DNA of 14,643 bases from Gp6-AA40 sp050742535. Lineage in GTDB: Bacteria > Acidobacteriota > Vicinamibacteria > Vicinamibacterales > UBA2999. Numbering within the stretch: the stretch's first letter is position 1; each line of letters opens with the position of its first letter. Shown here one piece after another: positions 13,450-14,643 of this stretch. The stretch is from assembly GCA_050742535.1 (NCBI GenBank), contig JBOGIQ010000128.1, forward strand, positions 1 through 14,643, read 5' to 3'. A model generated the notes under the pieces. The model was given only the letters and a program-made list of their open reading frames with translations. It had not been told where the DNA came from and searched no databases. Both the position numbers and the translations under genes were made by a program.

Positions 13450-14184
13450 ATGCAGATGAGGACCGCTGGAATCCTGCGCGCGAGCGCCGCGGTGCTGATC
13501 GCCGGCAGCGTGGCGGCGTGCACCGAGTCTCAGGAGCCGCCATCGTTGACGGGGCCGTCAGGCTTGTCGCAGACGCTGACGCTCAGCGCCTCGCCGGATC
13601 GGATTGCGCACAACGGCAGCGCGCAATCTGTCGTCACGCTCACCATGCACGACGGTGCGGGGCAACCGCTGTCGGGCCAGCGCGTCAGTCTCGGCAGATC
13701 GGTCGGCACGCTCTCTCACGCAGACGTGGTCACGGGAACGGACGGACGCGCCGTGTTTATCGTAACGGCTCCAGCCTTGTCGGTTCCGGCGGAAGACATC
13801 ACCGTGTCGGCGACGCCATTCGGAAGCGACGCAGGTTCCGCGTTGACGCGCGTTCTGCGCATTGCCTTCACCGGTCCGAGCAACACGACGGCGCCACAGC
13901 CCGAATTCGTAGTCTCGCCGGAGACACCGGTTGCCAATGTGTCGGCCGCGTTCGACGCGTCGGCGACGACGGACGAAGGCGTCCAGTGCACGACCTGCAC
14001 GTTTACCTGGACGTTCCCGACAGAGACCGCGGGCGGAATGGGGGCGAATTACATACTTCCAACAGGTCAGTTCCCTCAGGGTGGAACGTTTGTCGTCACC
14101 CTGACCGTCCGGGACTCGACCGGCAGTGAATCCACGCTGCGGCGTGCCGTGACGTGGGACCCGCCGGCACCCGAAGAGGACTGA
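13450..14184 (+). CDS. Lipoprotein with Ig-like (Big_1) and PKD-like domains
   Basis: 244 residues. Lipoprotein signal peptide ending VAAC with Cys24, followed by TESQEPP. Residues ~37-125 look like a bacterial Ig-like domain of the Big_1/invasin type: LTLSASPDRIAHNGSAQSVV, then DGAGQPLSGQRVSL, GTDGRAVF and TVSATP. Residues ~146-240 look like a PKD-type beta sandwich: FVVSPETPVANVSAAFDAS, FTWTFP and FVVTLTVRDSTG. Two cysteines (QCTTCTF) are close together and may form a disulfide. GAGG is 5 nt before ATG 13450; GTG 13447 is too close to it. Such domains are typical of surface adhesion or spacer proteins. It sits 9 bp after the previous lipoprotein gene. Confidence 0.87.
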   Translation: MQMRTAGILRASAAVLIAGSVAACTESQEPPSLTGPSGLSQTLTLSASPDRIAHNGSAQSVVTLTMHDGAGQPLSGQRVSLGRSVGTLSHADVVTGTDGRAVFIVTAPALSVPAEDITVSATPFGSDAGSALTRVLRIAFTGPSNTTAPQPEFVVSPETPVANVSAAFDASATTDEGVQCTTCTFTWTFPTETAGGMGANYILPTGQFPQGGTFVVTLTVRDSTGSESTLRRAVTWDPPAPEED

Positions 14185-14187
14185 TCA

Positions 14188-14207
14188 CTAGGGCACAATA
14201 GCCCTAG
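14188..14207. repeat. Short hairpin after the second lipoprotein gene
   Basis: CTAGGGC (14188-14194) and GCCCTAG (14201-14207) form a perfect 7-bp stem with loop ACAATA. It begins a few bases after the lipoprotein stop and ends 8 bases before the next ATG. No T-run follows, so termination is uncertain. It could instead be a leader element of the peptidase gene. Confidence 0.5.
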
Positions 14208-14215
14208 GTCCCCAA

Positions 14216-14643
14216 ATGGCTGCGGCGACGTCATCCCAGCTTGATGTACGCCATGCGACGATCCGCCGCGCGGTCGAGACGCTCGGTCTCGACGCGCTGA
14301 TCGTCACGGCGCCCGCCAACATCCGTTATCTGACCAACCACGCCGGCAGCGCGGGCACGCTTGTCGCCGCCGCCGGCGCAATGCACCTGCTGGTGGACTT
14401 CCGGTATCACGAGTCAGTGCGCCAGCTTCAGGCATCGGCGTCGGCGTGCCCGACACTCAGGCTGTGGCCCGTCCCTGCCAGTTACGACGAAGCGCTGCTG
14501 GAGTGCCTGGCGGAGACGGGCGTCACGACGGTCGGCTTCGAGGCCGCTCACCTGACGGTGGCGCGCCACGAGTGGCTCGTGCGAACGGCCGCGGCCCGAC
14601 GTGTCGCGGTGACGCTGCGGCCGACGGAACGGGTTGTCGAGCA
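14216..14643 (+). CDS. Creatinase/aminopeptidase P-family (M24B) peptidase, N-terminal part
   Basis: About 142 residues are visible; the gene runs past the right edge. The visible part is the creatinase N-terminal domain: LGLDALIVTAPANIRYLTN near residue 30, then a hydrophobic AMHLLVDFRYHESV strand-helix and VGFEAAHLTVARHEWL. This domain precedes the pita-bread metallopeptidase domain in aminopeptidase P and related Xaa-Pro peptidases, which remove residues before proline in the cytoplasm. The catalytic domain is outside the window, so metal ligands cannot be checked and PepP versus PepQ-like cannot be decided. Start ATG 14216 has AGGTC eight bases upstream. Confidence 0.88.
   Translation, partial: MAAATSSQLDVRHATIRRAVETLGLDALIVTAPANIRYLTNHAGSAGTLVAAAGAMHLLVDFRYHESVRQLQASASACPTLRLWPVPASYDEALLECLAETGVTTVGFEAAHLTVARHEWLVRTAAARRVAVTLRPTERVVE

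Overview
The window is GC-rich, densely coded bacterial DNA. It looks like core chromosome from a Gram-negative with an outer membrane: it has a PilQ secretin and two lipoproteins. The order rplM-rpsI-rpsB-tsf-pyrH-frr next to a pilMNOPQ locus, a Gly/Lys-type phosphofructokinase, and spacers rich in self-complementary repeats suggest Acidobacteriota, perhaps class Vicinamibacteria. That placement is an inference from gene order and style, not from a marker comparison.

Layout. Positions 1-937 (minus) hold the visible part of a PolX-family protein with an intact-looking PHP nuclease domain. Its polymerase palm has lost two of three catalytic aspartates, and the usual N-terminal helix-hairpin-helix region is missing. 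A small repeat cluster (984-1083) separates it from a GlsB/YeaQ-type membrane protein (minus, 1087-1347). A divergent small hypothetical protein (1493-1906), tRNA-Ala(CGC) (2021-2096) and 6-phosphofructokinase (2239-3321) follow on the plus strand. The pfkA-frr convergent spacer (3318-3576) contains degenerate ~24-nt units, direct on the left and inverted on the right, starting inside both stop codons.

Positions 3573-7463 are a minus-strand translation operon read rplM-rpsI-rpsB-tsf-pyrH-frr: ribosomal proteins L13, S9 and S2, EF-Ts, UMP kinase and ribosome recycling factor. A well-formed sigma70-type promoter (TTGACT-17-TATCAT) and a leader hairpin precede rplM. The spacers inside the operon are unusual: rpsB-tsf has a terminator-like hairpin plus a second inverted repeat, tsf-pyrH is filled by a ~105-nt nested palindrome, and pyrH-frr has GTTGGT repeats. 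rpsI and rpsB both appear to start at TTG.

Positions 7743-12794 (plus) are the type IVa pilus alignment and secretin operon pilM-pilN-pilO-pilP-pilQ. These encode the cytoplasmic actin-like PilM, the inner-membrane PilN/PilO pair, periplasmic PilP and the outer-membrane PilQ channel. Two lipoprotein genes follow closely (12805-13440 and 13450-14184), the second with Ig-like and PKD-like domains. They may be accessory envelope parts of the pilus machine. The window ends inside a creatinase/aminopeptidase P-family gene (14216 onward).

I found no insertion sequence, prophage, CRISPR array or clear horizontally acquired island. The notable signals are the degenerate PolX and the structured intergenic DNA.
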